In this document: in pieces, positions 16,308 through 24,962 of the stretch
Position numbering within the stretch: position 1 is the stretch's first letter
Layout of the letters: every line of letters starts with the position of its first letter
Assembly (NCBI GenBank): GCA_002305075.1
Contig: DBQC01000022.1
Coordinates: forward strand, 24,791 to 88,790
Length of the DNA stretch: 64,000 bases
Source: Ruminococcaceae bacterium UBA1404
GTDB lineage: Bacteria; Bacillota; Clostridia; Oscillospirales; Ruminococcaceae
Reading direction: 5' to 3'
Notes under the pieces: generated by a model
Told to the model about the DNA's origin: nothing
The model's input: the letters and a program-made list of their open reading frames with translations, nothing else
Databases searched by the model: none
Position numbers and translations under genes: made by a program

Positions 16308-17345
16308 ATGATGAAAAATTCGTATCTAAAGCTGCTGCCTGTGCTGGTCTGCCTGGGGCTTGTCCTGACGGCCTGCGCCGCGGGTCAGCCCTCGCACATC
16401 CCCGAAACATCTCCCGAAGTCACCCCCGAGGGCCCTGCGGCCCCGACCGTAGACTTTGAGGCCGCCGCCCAGGAGGTGGTGGTGACCGACACCGATGTCA
16501 CCTTTACCGATTCGTTGGGCCAAACCGTGACCATTGCCAAGCGCCCCGAGCGGGTAGTCTCGCTGCTCAACAGCTACACCGCCCTTTGGTATCAGGCCGG
16601 CGGCGTTGTGGTGGGCCGCCTTGAGAGCGAGACCGAGCTGCCTCCGGAGGCGCTGGACCCCGCCATTAAGACGGTGGGCAAAAACGCCTCATCTGTGAGC
16701 ACCGAGCTGCTGCTGGAGCTTCAGCCCGATTTGGTGCTGCTGCGGGCCTCCTGGGGTGATGCGTTGCTCGGGCAGCTTGAGCAAAACGACATTCCTTATA
16801 TCGCACTGGAGTACAACGGCTTTGCCGACTATCTCAAGTGGCTCAAGGTGTTCACCGCCCTAAACGGCACAGAGGAGCTCTATCAGACCTTGGGCGTTGA
16901 CCTGCTAACCCAAATTGACCAAGCCATCGCCCAGGTACCGACCGAGGAGAGCCCCAGCGTCATGCTTATGTTCGGCACCACCTCCAGCGTAAAGGCCTAT
17001 CTTTCCAACACTGCCGTGGGTGAAATGCTCGCTCAACTGGGGGCTGTGAACATTGCCGACCGCTGGGAGGACACCACGGCCACCTCGGTGGAGATGAACA
17101 CCGAGTATCTGATCACCACCGATCCCGACTTTATTCTGGTGCAGTGCATGGGCGAAATCGATAAGGTGCGTGCCTATATTGAGAGCCAGTATGCCGATGA
17201 GGATTGGTGGAAGACGCTTTCGGCCGTGCAAAACGACCGGGTGATCTACCTCGACCGGAGCCTGTTCCACTATAAGCCCAACGCCCGCTACGCCGAGGCT
17301 TATATGGAGCTTGCCAAAATTCTCTATCCTGCCACCTTCTCCTGA
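16308..17345 (+). CDS. btuF: Corrinoid/siderophore ABC transporter substrate-binding lipoprotein
   Basis: 345-residue binding protein with a signal peptide ending at LTAC (Cys 23), so lipid-anchored outside the membrane. After a low-complexity Pro/Glu linker comes a FecB/BtuF-type fold: FTDSLGQTVTIAKRPERVVSL, the LELQPDLVLLRAS block and a C-terminal DEDWWKTLSAVQNDRVIYLD. It completes the permease-ATPase-binding protein operon under riboswitch control. Which corrinoid or precursor it binds cannot be read from the sequence. Confidence 0.87.
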   Translation: MMKNSYLKLLPVLVCLGLVLTACAAGQPSHIPETSPEVTPEGPAAPTVDFEAAAQEVVVTDTDVTFTDSLGQTVTIAKRPERVVSLLNSYTALWYQAGGVVVGRLESETELPPEALDPAIKTVGKNASSVSTELLLELQPDLVLLRASWGDALLGQLEQNDIPYIALEYNGFADYLKWLKVFTALNGTEELYQTLGVDLLTQIDQAIAQVPTEESPSVMLMFGTTSSVKAYLSNTAVGEMLAQLGAVNIADRWEDTTATSVEMNTEYLITTDPDFILVQCMGEIDKVRAYIESQYADEDWWKTLSAVQNDRVIYLDRSLFHYKPNARYAEAYMELAKILYPATFS

Positions 17346-17385
17346 CCCTTTACCTCTGTCAAGGTACCGTTTACTCCCTGTAACG

Positions 17386-17430
17386 CATCAGCGCCCCGCC
17401 ATTTAAGGCGGGGCGCTGATGTTTTATTTT
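17386..17430 (+). terminator. Terminator of the importer operon
   Basis: A long stem, CATCAGCGCCCCGCC / GGCGGGGCGCTGATG, followed by TTTTATTTT. It also lies 22 bases past the end of the minus-strand cbi operon but has no T-run in that direction. Confidence 0.85.
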
Positions 17431-17442
17431 AGGCTTTATGCA

Positions 17443-18078
17443 TTATAAAGAGCGTCCGGTGGTTTTATAGAGCAGAGCGTTGAGAATGGCGGCAGCCACA
17501 TTGCTGCCCCCCTTGCGCCCCATGGATAGAATGTAGGGCACACCTAACTCGGCAAAGCGCTCCTTGCTCTCGACCACATTGACAAAACCCACCGGCACAC
17601 CCACCACCAGCCGCGGACGCAGACTGCCCGCCTCGACGAGGTCGGCAATGCGCAGCAGCGCCGTGGGGGCGTTGCCCACCGCAAAAATGAGCGGCCCGGG
17701 CAGAGCGGCGGCTTTGTCCACGGCAGCCACGGCCCGAGTGGTACCTGCAGCTTTTGCCTGCTCGGCAATGTCGGGATCGCCGATAAAGCAGCATACGGCC
17801 ACGCCCAGCTGGGCGGCCGCCTTTTTGTTGACACCGGCACGGACCATCTGGGTGTCGGTAATTAGCGTGGCCCCCTCGGTAAGGGCGGATAGAGCCGCCT
17901 CTACCGCATCGGGAGAAAATCGGAGGTTGTGGGCATAGTCAAAGTCGGCGGTGGTGTGGATGACGCGCTCTACCACCGCCCGGTGCTCGGGAGGGATCGG
18001 CGTGTCTCCAAGGCTCTCGCGAATGATTTCAAAGCTGCGCCGCTCGATGGCGGCGGGGTCGGCAATCAAATTTTGCAT
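17443..18078 (-). CDS. cbiC: Precorrin-8X / cobalt-precorrin-8 methylmutase
   Basis: Moves the methyl group from C-11 to C-12 to form (cobalt-)hydrogenobyrinate. 211 residues, normal for CbiC/CobH. The catalytic His is His 41 in VIHTTADFDYA. Further family blocks are TLITDTQMVRAGVNKK, FAVGNAPTALLRI and VGVPVGFVNVVESKE. Last gene of the operon, starting right after the cbiET stop. The context places it in the anaerobic branch. Confidence 0.96.
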   Translation of the reverse strand: MQNLIADPAAIERRSFEIIRESLGDTPIPPEHRAVVERVIHTTADFDYAHNLRFSPDAVEAALSALTEGATLITDTQMVRAGVNKKAAAQLGVAVCCFIGDPDIAEQAKAAGTTRAVAAVDKAAALPGPLIFAVGNAPTALLRIADLVEAGSLRPRLVVGVPVGFVNVVESKERFAELGVPYILSMGRKGGSNVAAAILNALLYKTTGRSL

Positions 18079-18079
18079 G

Positions 18080-19288
18080 TCAGTCCTCCTTGGCGGCGGC
18101 GCTTAGTATGGTGATGGGGTTTTGTCCGGTCATCATGTGGTAGCCGCCTAGGACCTTTGCGTCGGCAGCGGCGAGGGTGACCACTTCCAGCCCGGTAAAG
18201 GGGGGCTTTTTAAGGCGCTCCAAAGCCTCGGCCACCGTTTCCAGCGCAATGGCCGTAACCACCACCCGTACCCGGGGGTTTTTGCGGGCCAGTGCGTCTA
18301 AAATAGCGGCCATATGGCCCCGGCTGCCGCCGATAAAGACCGCATCGGGCGGGGGCAGATGCTCCATGGAGCCGGGGGCCATGCCGGGCACACAGCTTAG
18401 GTTGTACACCCCAAATCGCAGCCGGTTCTGCTCGATGAGGGATAGAGCCTCGGCCTTGTGCTCCAGCGCATAGACCCGGCCGTACCGGGCGAGCAGAGCC
18501 ATCTCCACCGCCACCGAGCCGGTGCCCGCCCCCACATCGTAGAGAGTCTCGTGGGGGGAAATAGCCAGCTTAGACAGCGCCACGGCTCGCACCGCTTGCT
18601 TGGTCATGGGCACATCGCCCCGCAAAAACTGCGCATCGGGCAGGCCATGGGTGACCGGGCCGGCCGGCAGCGGCCGGGAATTATCGGCGATGAGCACGCT
18701 TAAAGGTTCAAAGCTCATGTTCATCAGCTCGGCGGGAGTGCCCCGGACAATTCGCTCGTCGGGCAGGCCGAGGTTTTGGCCCACGATGAGCGACACATGG
18801 TGCATCCCCGCCTGATAAAGGGCTGCGCTCAGGGCGGCGGGGCCGGTATGGCCCGTAAGAAAGAAGCAAGTGGCGTGGTTCATCACGGCGGGCACCGGGT
18901 CGGTGTGCTCGGCATGGGCGCTTACAAGATGCATATCCTGCCAGGGGCGGTGCAGGCGGGCGGCCATCAGTTGCACAGAGGAGAGCCCGGGAAACACCTC
19001 GATGGAATGGTCGCTCAGCAGCTCATAGAGCCGCCGCGCCCCGCTATAAAAGCCCACATCCCCGCTAAAGGCCAGCGCAAAGTGGCCATACCGGGGATGG
19101 CTTTTTATAAAGGCGGCAATTTCCTCAGGCAAAATAAGCGCATGGCGGCAGTCGGTGCAGCCCTCGGGCAGCCCTTTTAGCAGCCGCGGCGCACCGATAA
19201 TGCAGTCGGCGGCAAGCAATGCCTGCCGGGCCTCGGCGGTGAGGGAATCCGGGTGGCCTGCCCCCATACCTACAAAGCTGATTTTCAT
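18080..19288 (-). CDS. cbiET: Fused cobalt-precorrin-7 C5-methyltransferase / C15-methyltransferase (decarboxylating)
   Basis: Bifunctional 402-residue enzyme that methylates C-5 and C-15 and removes the ring-C acetate carboxyl. The N-terminal CbiE domain (1 to about 205) is a tetrapyrrole methylase with FVGMGAGHPDSLT and FSGDVGFYSG. The C-terminal CbiT domain (about 215-402) has the SAM site LYDVGAGTGSVAVEMA and DAVFIGGSRGHM. The ATG at 19288 has AGGGGGTG before it; the longer frame start is not supported. Confidence 0.95.
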   Translation of the reverse strand: MKISFVGMGAGHPDSLTAEARQALLAADCIIGAPRLLKGLPEGCTDCRHALILPEEIAAFIKSHPRYGHFALAFSGDVGFYSGARRLYELLSDHSIEVFPGLSSVQLMAARLHRPWQDMHLVSAHAEHTDPVPAVMNHATCFFLTGHTGPAALSAALYQAGMHHVSLIVGQNLGLPDERIVRGTPAELMNMSFEPLSVLIADNSRPLPAGPVTHGLPDAQFLRGDVPMTKQAVRAVALSKLAISPHETLYDVGAGTGSVAVEMALLARYGRVYALEHKAEALSLIEQNRLRFGVYNLSCVPGMAPGSMEHLPPPDAVFIGGSRGHMAAILDALARKNPRVRVVVTAIALETVAEALERLKKPPFTGLEVVTLAAADAKVLGGYHMMTGQNPITILSAAAKED

Positions 19289-19336
19289 GGATGCACCCCC
19301 TAAAGGAATGGTTGATGCGACTTTATCGGGCACCGC

Positions 19337-20098
19337 TTAGGGCGCAAGCCCCAACAGGGCCGACAGGGCCGGCAGCAGCTCATCTTGGCTTAGGCCTTCT
19401 GTTTCGGGCGGGCGGGCAATAAGCCGTACTGTGATGCCTAAAGAGCGGGCGGCGTCCACCTTTTCCTCAAAGCCGCCGGCGGCTCCGCCGTCCTTGGTGA
19501 CCAGGTGGCGGATGCCGCACTGCTCCATCATGGCCCGGTTGAGCGCATAGCCAAAGGGCCCCTGCATGGCAATGATGTGCGACGGGCTAAAGCCCAGCCG
19601 AATGCAGCAATCTACCGATTCCACGGTGGGCAGCACCCGGGGGTAGACCCGCCGGGCAAAATCGGGTATGCGGGTGTAGGCCTCCAGCTCCTTGGCGCCG
19701 GTGGCGGCGAGAATGGGCCCCTCGGTGTGTATCAGAGCGTCTACCGCAGCGGCGATATGGGGATATGCCGGCAGACAGTCGGCTTGGCTTTGGGGCCGCA
19801 GCAGCCGCAGATAGGGCAGCGAGGCGGCCCGGGCGGCGGCGCGGATATTCCGGCTGGCCGCCTGGGCATAGGGATGGGTGGCATCAATCACGGCGGCAAA
19901 GTACCCCTCGGCCATCAGCCGGGTCATGCCCTGGTCGCTTAAAGGGCCGGTGCGCACCCGCAGCCGCCGGCTCTCGGTGAGCAGCGATGCCCCATAGGGG
20001 GTGGCTACCGACACGGTGAGCGCCACAGGCCAGTGGGACAGCCGCTCTATAAGCTCTCGGCTGTCTGAGGTACCGCCAAAAATCAGCAGATGCTTCAT
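19337..20098 (-). CDS. cbiJ: Cobalt-precorrin-6A reductase
   Basis: NAD(P)H-dependent reductase of the corrin macrocycle, 253 residues. CbiJ/CobK features: LIFGGTSDSREL at the nucleotide site near the N-terminus, VIDATHPYAQAASRNIRAAA, YLRLLRPQ, ATGAKELEAY and the late LVTKDGGAAGGFEEKVDAA. Its start overlaps the cbiH stop as ATGA. A 48-base gap follows before cbiET. Confidence 0.94.
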   Translation of the reverse strand: MKHLLIFGGTSDSRELIERLSHWPVALTVSVATPYGASLLTESRRLRVRTGPLSDQGMTRLMAEGYFAAVIDATHPYAQAASRNIRAAARAASLPYLRLLRPQSQADCLPAYPHIAAAVDALIHTEGPILAATGAKELEAYTRIPDFARRVYPRVLPTVESVDCCIRLGFSPSHIIAMQGPFGYALNRAMMEQCGIRHLVTKDGGAAGGFEEKVDAARSLGITVRLIARPPETEGLSQDELLPALSALLGLAP

Positions 20099-20832
20099 AC
20101 CTCAAGACCCCGATAGCCCCGGGGGGTCACCATGCGCCCATTTTGGGCGATGGTGGCGCTGTTGCCGATAAACACCGTGGTAAACATATCCACATCGCTG
20201 TCGGGTAGGGCGGCTAAGGTGGTGATAAAAGCCTGCTGCTCCTCGCGCCCGATGTTGCGCACCCAGCCGCAGACCCGGCTTTCGGGCAGGGTTTTTAGCA
20301 GAATATCGCAGGCTCTGCGTAAATAATCCCGGCGCTTGCGGCTTTGGGGATTATAAAGGCAGATAATCATATCGGCCTCGGCGCTGGCCGATAGCCGCTT
20401 TTCAATGAGCTCCCAAGGGGTGAGTAGATCGGATAGGGAAATCACCGCAAAGTCGTGGCCCAGCGGTGCGCCCAGTATGGCCGCTCCGGCGGTAGCGGCG
20501 GTGATGCCGGGCACAACCTCCACCTCCACAGAGGGAAAGTCGGGCGCCATTTGCAGGATAAGCCCCGCCATGCCGTAGACACCGGGGTCGCCGCTGCACA
20601 CCATGGACACCACCTGCCCGCTATCCGCCGCCTCGAGGGCTAGGCGGCAGCGCTCCACCTCTTGGCGCATACCGGTGGTGCGCAAATCCTTGTGGGCATA
20701 GTGCGCCCTGATAAGGTCGATATAAACCGTGTAGCCGTAAATAATGTCCGAAACCTCCAGTGCCGCAGCGGCCTGAGGGGTCATAAAATCCTCGCTGCCG
20801 GGCCCAAGGCCCACCACATAAAGCTTGCTCAT
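20095..20832 (-). CDS. cbiH: Cobalt-precorrin-3 C17-methyltransferase (ring contraction)
   Basis: 245-residue SAM methylase of the CobJ/CbiH group that methylates C-17 and contracts the macrocycle. The glycine-rich start VVGLGPGSEDFMTPQA, the VCSGDPGVYGMAGL motif and ISLSDLLTPWELIEKRL are specific to this family. Start and stop both overlap the neighbouring genes as ATGA. It works directly with CbiG, encoded next to it. Confidence 0.95.
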   Translation of the reverse strand: MSKLYVVGLGPGSEDFMTPQAAAALEVSDIIYGYTVYIDLIRAHYAHKDLRTTGMRQEVERCRLALEAADSGQVVSMVCSGDPGVYGMAGLILQMAPDFPSVEVEVVPGITAATAGAAILGAPLGHDFAVISLSDLLTPWELIEKRLSASAEADMIICLYNPQSRKRRDYLRRACDILLKTLPESRVCGWVRNIGREEQQAFITTLAALPDSDVDMFTTVFIGNSATIAQNGRMVTPRGYRGLEV

Positions 20833-21866
20833 ACCATCGGCTCCTCAAAGCTCAGGGGGAAAGGCATACCGGCCAGCGCCAGCGCCACGCCTCCCGCAGT
20901 AGTTTTTTTCATAAGCAGTGTTCCGCCCTCGGATAGGGCGCTGCGTTCGCATACATTGTCCACACCGGTAACCTTTTGAACAAAGGCCGAGGGCGTAAAG
21001 TCGCCGGGCAGAGCGGCCAAAGTGGCCGCCGGGTAGGTGACCAAAGGCAAATCATATCTTGCGCAAAAGTCCAGCAGCCCCGGCTCGTTGGCCTTGAGGT
21101 CGATGCTGGCCACCCGGCAGATAGCCCGCAAATCGTAGCCAGCCTGATCAAGGGTGGTCTGTACGGCCAGCTCAATGGCGTCGGCCGAGACCCCCTTACG
21201 GCAGCCCACGCCTAAGGTAAGCGCCGGGGGAATAAGATGAAGTGCCCCCTGTGACCGGACGGCACGGCAGGAAATAACCATATGGGGCGCCGTTTCATCC
21301 GAAGGGATAGCCTCGGTCCCGCCGGGCACAAGACATACCTGCCCGGGGGGCTGTCCCTCGATGGCAAAGTCGCTGTAAATCTTGATGCTCTCCCCCCGAA
21401 TAAGGGCGGCCGACACCGATACAATGGCCCCAGGGTTGGCGATAATAAGCCCCTGCCCGGCGGCCCACTCGTCGGGGGAAAAATAGCCCAGCCGGTCGGT
21501 GCCGGTGGTGATCACCGCCTCGGCCCCGATAAGGGCCTCGATCTGCCGGGCCAGACGGTTGGCCCCGCCCACATGGCCGGAGAGCAGCGGAATGACATAG
21601 CGCCCTGCGGCGTCCATGGCAAGCACCGCCGGATCGGTGAGCTTGCTTTTGAGATGAGGGGCCACGGCCCGGATGGCAATGCCGCTGGCCGCCACGAACA
21701 CAAGAGCATCGGCCCTGTCAAAGCGCTCGGCCGCCCAGCGTCCGGCGGGCAGGTCGCTGCTGCTGCGGCTAACCGTGCAGCTATGTCCTGCCTTTGCCAG
21801 CAGCCCCGCCAGCTTTTTAGCCAGCACAAGCCCCTGGTCGGTACAGCAGAGCATCTCAATCTTCAT
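20829..21866 (-). CDS. cbiG: Cobalt-precorrin-5A hydrolase
   Basis: Opens the delta-lactone and releases the C-20 carbon as acetaldehyde, the step that marks the anaerobic route. 345 residues. N-terminal domain with AERFDRADALVFVAASGIAIRAVAP and SGHVGGANRLARQIE, a middle region, and a C-terminal CbiG domain beginning LTLGVGCRKGVSADAIE and continuing with SIDLKANEPGLLDF. It overlaps cbiF by 11 bases. Confidence 0.94.
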   Translation of the reverse strand: MKIEMLCCTDQGLVLAKKLAGLLAKAGHSCTVSRSSSDLPAGRWAAERFDRADALVFVAASGIAIRAVAPHLKSKLTDPAVLAMDAAGRYVIPLLSGHVGGANRLARQIEALIGAEAVITTGTDRLGYFSPDEWAAGQGLIIANPGAIVSVSAALIRGESIKIYSDFAIEGQPPGQVCLVPGGTEAIPSDETAPHMVISCRAVRSQGALHLIPPALTLGVGCRKGVSADAIELAVQTTLDQAGYDLRAICRVASIDLKANEPGLLDFCARYDLPLVTYPAATLAALPGDFTPSAFVQKVTGVDNVCERSALSEGGTLLMKKTTAGGVALALAGMPFPLSFEEPMV

Positions 21867-22620
21867 GTTGGGTACCCTTGCGGTAGCCGGTGGTAAATTC
21901 GGGGTGATAGAGCAGCGAACGGCTGTATTCCTCCCCTAAAAATCCGCCTACCGTCACCAGCGCCGTGCGGCTTATGCCAGCCTCCTTACCGGTTTGGGCC
22001 AAAGTGCCTACCGTGCAGCGCAGCAGCTGTTCTTCGGGCCAGGTGGCCTTGTATACAATGGCCGCCGGCGTGTCCGGGGCATAGCCGCCGGCCATGAGCT
22101 CGGCCTCAAGCTTATCCAGCATACTCGCACTTAAAAAGATGACCATGGTGCTGCCGTGGGCGGCCAAGCTGCGCATATCCTCCCCCGGGGGCATGGGGGT
22201 GCGGCCGGCCAGCCGGGTGATAATCACGGTCTGGCTGACGCCGGGCAGCGTGTACTCGGCCTTGAGGGAAGCCGCCGCCCCGCAAAAGCTGGAGACGCCG
22301 GGCGTGACATCGTATTCGATTCCAAGAGCGTCCAGGGCGTCCATCTGCTCCCGAATGGCCCCGTAGATGCTGCCGTCGCCGGTGTGTAGACGCACCGTGG
22401 TAAGCCCCGCACGCTCGGCCTCCTCCATAGCCTGTATCACCTGCTCGAGGGTCATGGTGGCGCTGTCGAGGATGCGGCAGTCGGGCTTGCAGACCTGCAG
22501 CAGCTCGGGATTAACAAGGCTGCCGGCCCAGATTACCTGGTCGGCCTTTCGCAAAAGGCGGTCACCCCGCAGGGTAATAAGGTCGGCAGCACCGCTGCCC
22601 GCACCCACAAAATGTACCAT
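21856..22620 (-). CDS. cbiF: Cobalt-precorrin-4 C11-methyltransferase
   Basis: 254-residue SAM-dependent methylase. It begins VHFVGAGSGAADLITLRGDRLL, has the loop VRLHTGDGSIYGAIREQMD and the specific EYDVTPGVSSFCGAAASLK, followed by ITRLAGRTPMP, all typical of CbiF/CobM. The start shares one base with the cbiL stop (TAATG). Confidence 0.95.
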   Translation of the reverse strand: MVHFVGAGSGAADLITLRGDRLLRKADQVIWAGSLVNPELLQVCKPDCRILDSATMTLEQVIQAMEEAERAGLTTVRLHTGDGSIYGAIREQMDALDALGIEYDVTPGVSSFCGAAASLKAEYTLPGVSQTVIITRLAGRTPMPPGEDMRSLAAHGSTMVIFLSASMLDKLEAELMAGGYAPDTPAAIVYKATWPEEQLLRCTVGTLAQTGKEAGISRTALVTVGGFLGEEYSRSLLYHPEFTTGYRKGTQHED

Positions 22621-23315
22621 TATACCCTCTCCCTTACAATCAGCGTGGTAAAGTATCCAGCATCGTCGGGCAGGTCATCAAGGCTGCGGCAGAGCCGCTC
22701 GCCTGGCAGCGCACAGCGCTCCACGGCCACCGTCGTCTCATAAAGGCCGGCGGCCTTGAGTGCAGCCCGAACCTCGCCCATGCCCCGGGCGGCCTTCATA
22801 ATCACCTTGGTGCCCGGCAGGCGCAGACCCTCGATAAGGTCGCCACTGCCCGCCGGCAAAATGTGCAGCGGCCTATCCATCTCGGTGAGGCTGACCCCCA
22901 GTCGAGCCGCCGACTCGCAAAAGCTGGTGATGCCGGCCACCACCCGGGTCTCGTAGCCGGCCTGGCGGATAAGCGCCTGGATATAGCTGTGGCTACCGTA
23001 GAGCGAGGGGTCGCCCAGGTTGAGCATGGCCACATCCCGCCCGGCGGAAAGATGGGGCAGAACGGCCGCTGCGGCCTTTTGATAGCTTTGCTCCCGGGCT
23101 TCTTTATCCCGCTGCATGGTAAAGTCCAGCGGCAACAAAATCTTCTTTGAGAGGTCTACGGCGCCGGACGCAATATCATAAGCCAGGGTGCGGCTGCCGC
23201 CGGTGCGGGGCAGGGCGATAACCGGGCACTCGGTGAGCAGCCGCACCGCCTTGAGGGTGAGCAGCTCGGGGTCTCCGGGGCCGACGCCTACACCATAAAA
23301 AATACCTTTAGTCAT
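22620..23315 (-). CDS. cbiL: Cobalt-precorrin-2 C20-methyltransferase
   Basis: 231-residue SAM methylase that adds the C-20 methyl group. Features: FYGVGVGPGDPELLTLKAVRLL at the N-terminus, LPLDFTMQRD, LNLGDPSLYGSHSYIQ and VAGITSFCESAARLG. The ATG at 23315 has GGAGG at ideal spacing and overlaps the cbiD end by 8 bases, so I use it rather than the earlier in-frame codon at 23351. Confidence 0.95.
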   Translation of the reverse strand: MTKGIFYGVGVGPGDPELLTLKAVRLLTECPVIALPRTGGSRTLAYDIASGAVDLSKKILLPLDFTMQRDKEAREQSYQKAAAAVLPHLSAGRDVAMLNLGDPSLYGSHSYIQALIRQAGYETRVVAGITSFCESAARLGVSLTEMDRPLHILPAGSGDLIEGLRLPGTKVIMKAARGMGEVRAALKAAGLYETTVAVERCALPGERLCRSLDDLPDDAGYFTTLIVRERV

Positions 23316-24450
23316 CTGTTTCCTCCAAATGGGCCAATATCTGCCGGGCATTGTGGGTCATGCCCAGAGCGCCCCGCTCGTTGCTGAAAACAAGGGCGCC
23401 AATTTGGGCATCCGGGCCGGCCCGGCGGCTTAGGTGGTGCTGAATTTTATCAAGCAGGCTGTCTATCACCGGGTTTAGCAGGCCGGCATTCTCTAAAATG
23501 TCCAGCGCGGCGTCGGTGGTGGCGCTCTCCATCACGGCCTCAAGGCAGTCCTGCTCGGCACCGGCCAGCGCTGCGTGGGCCGTAAGGATTTCGGCCCGGC
23601 AGTCGGCGATGCGGGAGTGGGTGTCCATCACGCCACCGGCTACTTTGACCAGTTTGCCGATATGCCCCACCAGCAGCAAAGTATGAAAGCCACGGTAGAG
23701 GGCCATGTCGATGGACTCGCCGATAAAGTTGCTGCATTTTACATGAGGCAGACGCCGAATAACCGACTGCTCGGCAAGAAAGCGCTCGCCCATGTTGCCC
23801 GGCGTGAGCACAAGGCGGGTGGCCCCTTCGGCAGCGTGCATATCCATCTCCACGCCGATGGTGTCGACGAGGGCCTTAAGGCTCATGGGCTCCACGATGC
23901 CGGTGGTGCCCAAAATGGAGATGCCCCCCTCGATGCCCAACTGGGGGTTAAAGGTTTTAAGGGCCACCTCTCGACCGCCGGGGGCCGATATGACCACCCT
24001 CAGGCCACCGGTATAGCCGGCCTTTTGGCAGACGGACTCGACCGCCTCGGTAATCATGCGGCGGGGCACCCGATTGATGGCGGCCGCCCCCACCGGCTGG
24101 TCGAGACCGGGGCGGGTCACCCGACCGATGCCCTCGCCCCCCTCAATGTGCACGCCCGGCCGGGCACAGCGGGACAGCTCGGCGTAAATGCGCATATCCT
24201 GGGTAACATCAATGTCGTCCCCGGCGTCCTTTCTAACGGCGCAGCGGGCGGTAATGCCGTCGCAGAAGGCGTCCTCCACCACTACGGACAGCGCCACCCC
24301 CGACGGGGTGATGATGCTGGCGGTGGACATAGGCTGCCCGAACAGCAGCATATGAGCGGCGGCCTGAGCAGCCAGCGCTGCACAGCTTCCGGTGGTGTAG
24401 CCGCAGCGCAGACGCCGGCCACCCTTTTCAGTCGTAAGCTCGCATGACAT
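23308..24450 (-). CDS. cbiD: Cobalt-precorrin-5B C1-methyltransferase
   Basis: Methylates C-1 in the anaerobic pathway; an authentic anaerobic-route marker. 380 residues with LRCGYTTGSCAALAAQAA near the start, VTRPGLDQPVGAAAINRVPR, ISVLGTTGIVEPMS-type block and LVGHIGKLVKVAGGVMDTHS. The ATG at 24450 has AGGGGGAA upstream. The frame stays open into the riboswitch leader, but that part is RNA structure rather than protein. First gene of cbiDLFGHJETC. The early chelatase and the later amidase and lower-ligand genes are not in this window. Confidence 0.95.
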   Translation of the reverse strand: MSCELTTEKGGRRLRCGYTTGSCAALAAQAAAHMLLFGQPMSTASIITPSGVALSVVVEDAFCDGITARCAVRKDAGDDIDVTQDMRIYAELSRCARPGVHIEGGEGIGRVTRPGLDQPVGAAAINRVPRRMITEAVESVCQKAGYTGGLRVVISAPGGREVALKTFNPQLGIEGGISILGTTGIVEPMSLKALVDTIGVEMDMHAAEGATRLVLTPGNMGERFLAEQSVIRRLPHVKCSNFIGESIDMALYRGFHTLLLVGHIGKLVKVAGGVMDTHSRIADCRAEILTAHAALAGAEQDCLEAVMESATTDAALDILENAGLLNPVIDSLLDKIQHHLSRRAGPDAQIGALVFSNERGALGMTHNARQILAHLEETDD

Positions 24451-24510
24451 AGACTTGATTCCCCCTGCCTTAAGGCGGTCGGACAGGCTACAAAAGCCGA
24501 CGCTATCAGC

Positions 24511-24538
24511 GGTGCCCCGGCCAAGAGACCGGGGCACC
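24511..24538 (-). promoter_or_regulatory. Perfect 10-bp hairpin between riboswitch and cbiD, with a competing repeat
   Basis: On the minus strand GGTGCCCCGG and CCGGGGCACC form a perfect stem with an 8-base loop. A second GGTGCCCC copy lies at 24558-24565 and could pair with the same 3' arm. No T-run follows, so this is not a classical terminator. It may be the expression platform of the riboswitch. Confidence 0.5.
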
Positions 24539-24602
24539 TAGGCCGCCGCCTGCAGGCGGGGCACCAAGCCAGCCTCCATTCCCTGTGAAGCGCATGGGCA
24601 CA

Positions 24603-24708
24603 CCATACCGGCAGGTCTTCCGACTCGGAGAAAACTACATCTCCACACGGCAGCAGGACTGTCCGGGATTCTCACCCGGTTCCCTATTCTTGTTCAGCGA
24701 ACACACCG
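24603..24708 (-). ncRNA. Cobalamin riboswitch upstream of the cbi operon
   Basis: Read on the minus strand: GCCGGTGTG, then GGGAACCGGGTGAGAATCCC, ACAGTCCTGCTGCCGTG and the B12-box region GAGTCGGAAGACCTGCCGG. The terminal GCCGG and CCGGT can pair with one wobble. This matches the classic btuB-type cobalamin aptamer. Confidence 0.95.
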
Positions 24709-24735
24709 GCAATCGTACAGATTAAGCTAAGCTCA

Positions 24736-24764
24736 ACCATAGCATTCTGACCGAGTTTTGTCAA
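24736..24764 (-). promoter_or_regulatory. Promoter of the cbi operon
   Basis: On the minus strand TTGACA (24759-24764), a 17-base spacer ending TGC, and TATGGT (24736-24741). Transcription would start near 24729, at the 5' end of the riboswitch. Confidence 0.7.
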
Positions 24765-24962
24765 TGCAGGCCGCCCGTTGTGGGCGGTGTTTATCCGGTA
24801 TAGACGGACAGAGTACATTAGGCACAACAAACAAAACGGCCTGTCCAATTTCGGTTATTTAAGTCTACACCGATACGCACTTTTATGGTATACTATCTGC
24901 GGACGGCACTATGGCCGTTTATTATTTTGGGCGCGGCCCAAATAAAGTGTGGAGGAATTTAG
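24765..24962. other. Remainder of the divergent region between the cbi operon and the MFS gene
   Basis: The 24451-24962 gap holds the riboswitch, its promoter and hairpin, and at 24886-24894 the extended -10 box TGGTATACT that probably serves the MFS gene. CCGCCC / GGGCGG at 24771-24787 forms a small hairpin. No gene is seen. Confidence 0.6.

Noticed and set aside
24451..24537. N-terminal extension of CbiD
   Set aside because: The frame stays open, but it runs through the riboswitch leader hairpin and lacks family similarity. ATG 24450 has a good ribosome binding site.
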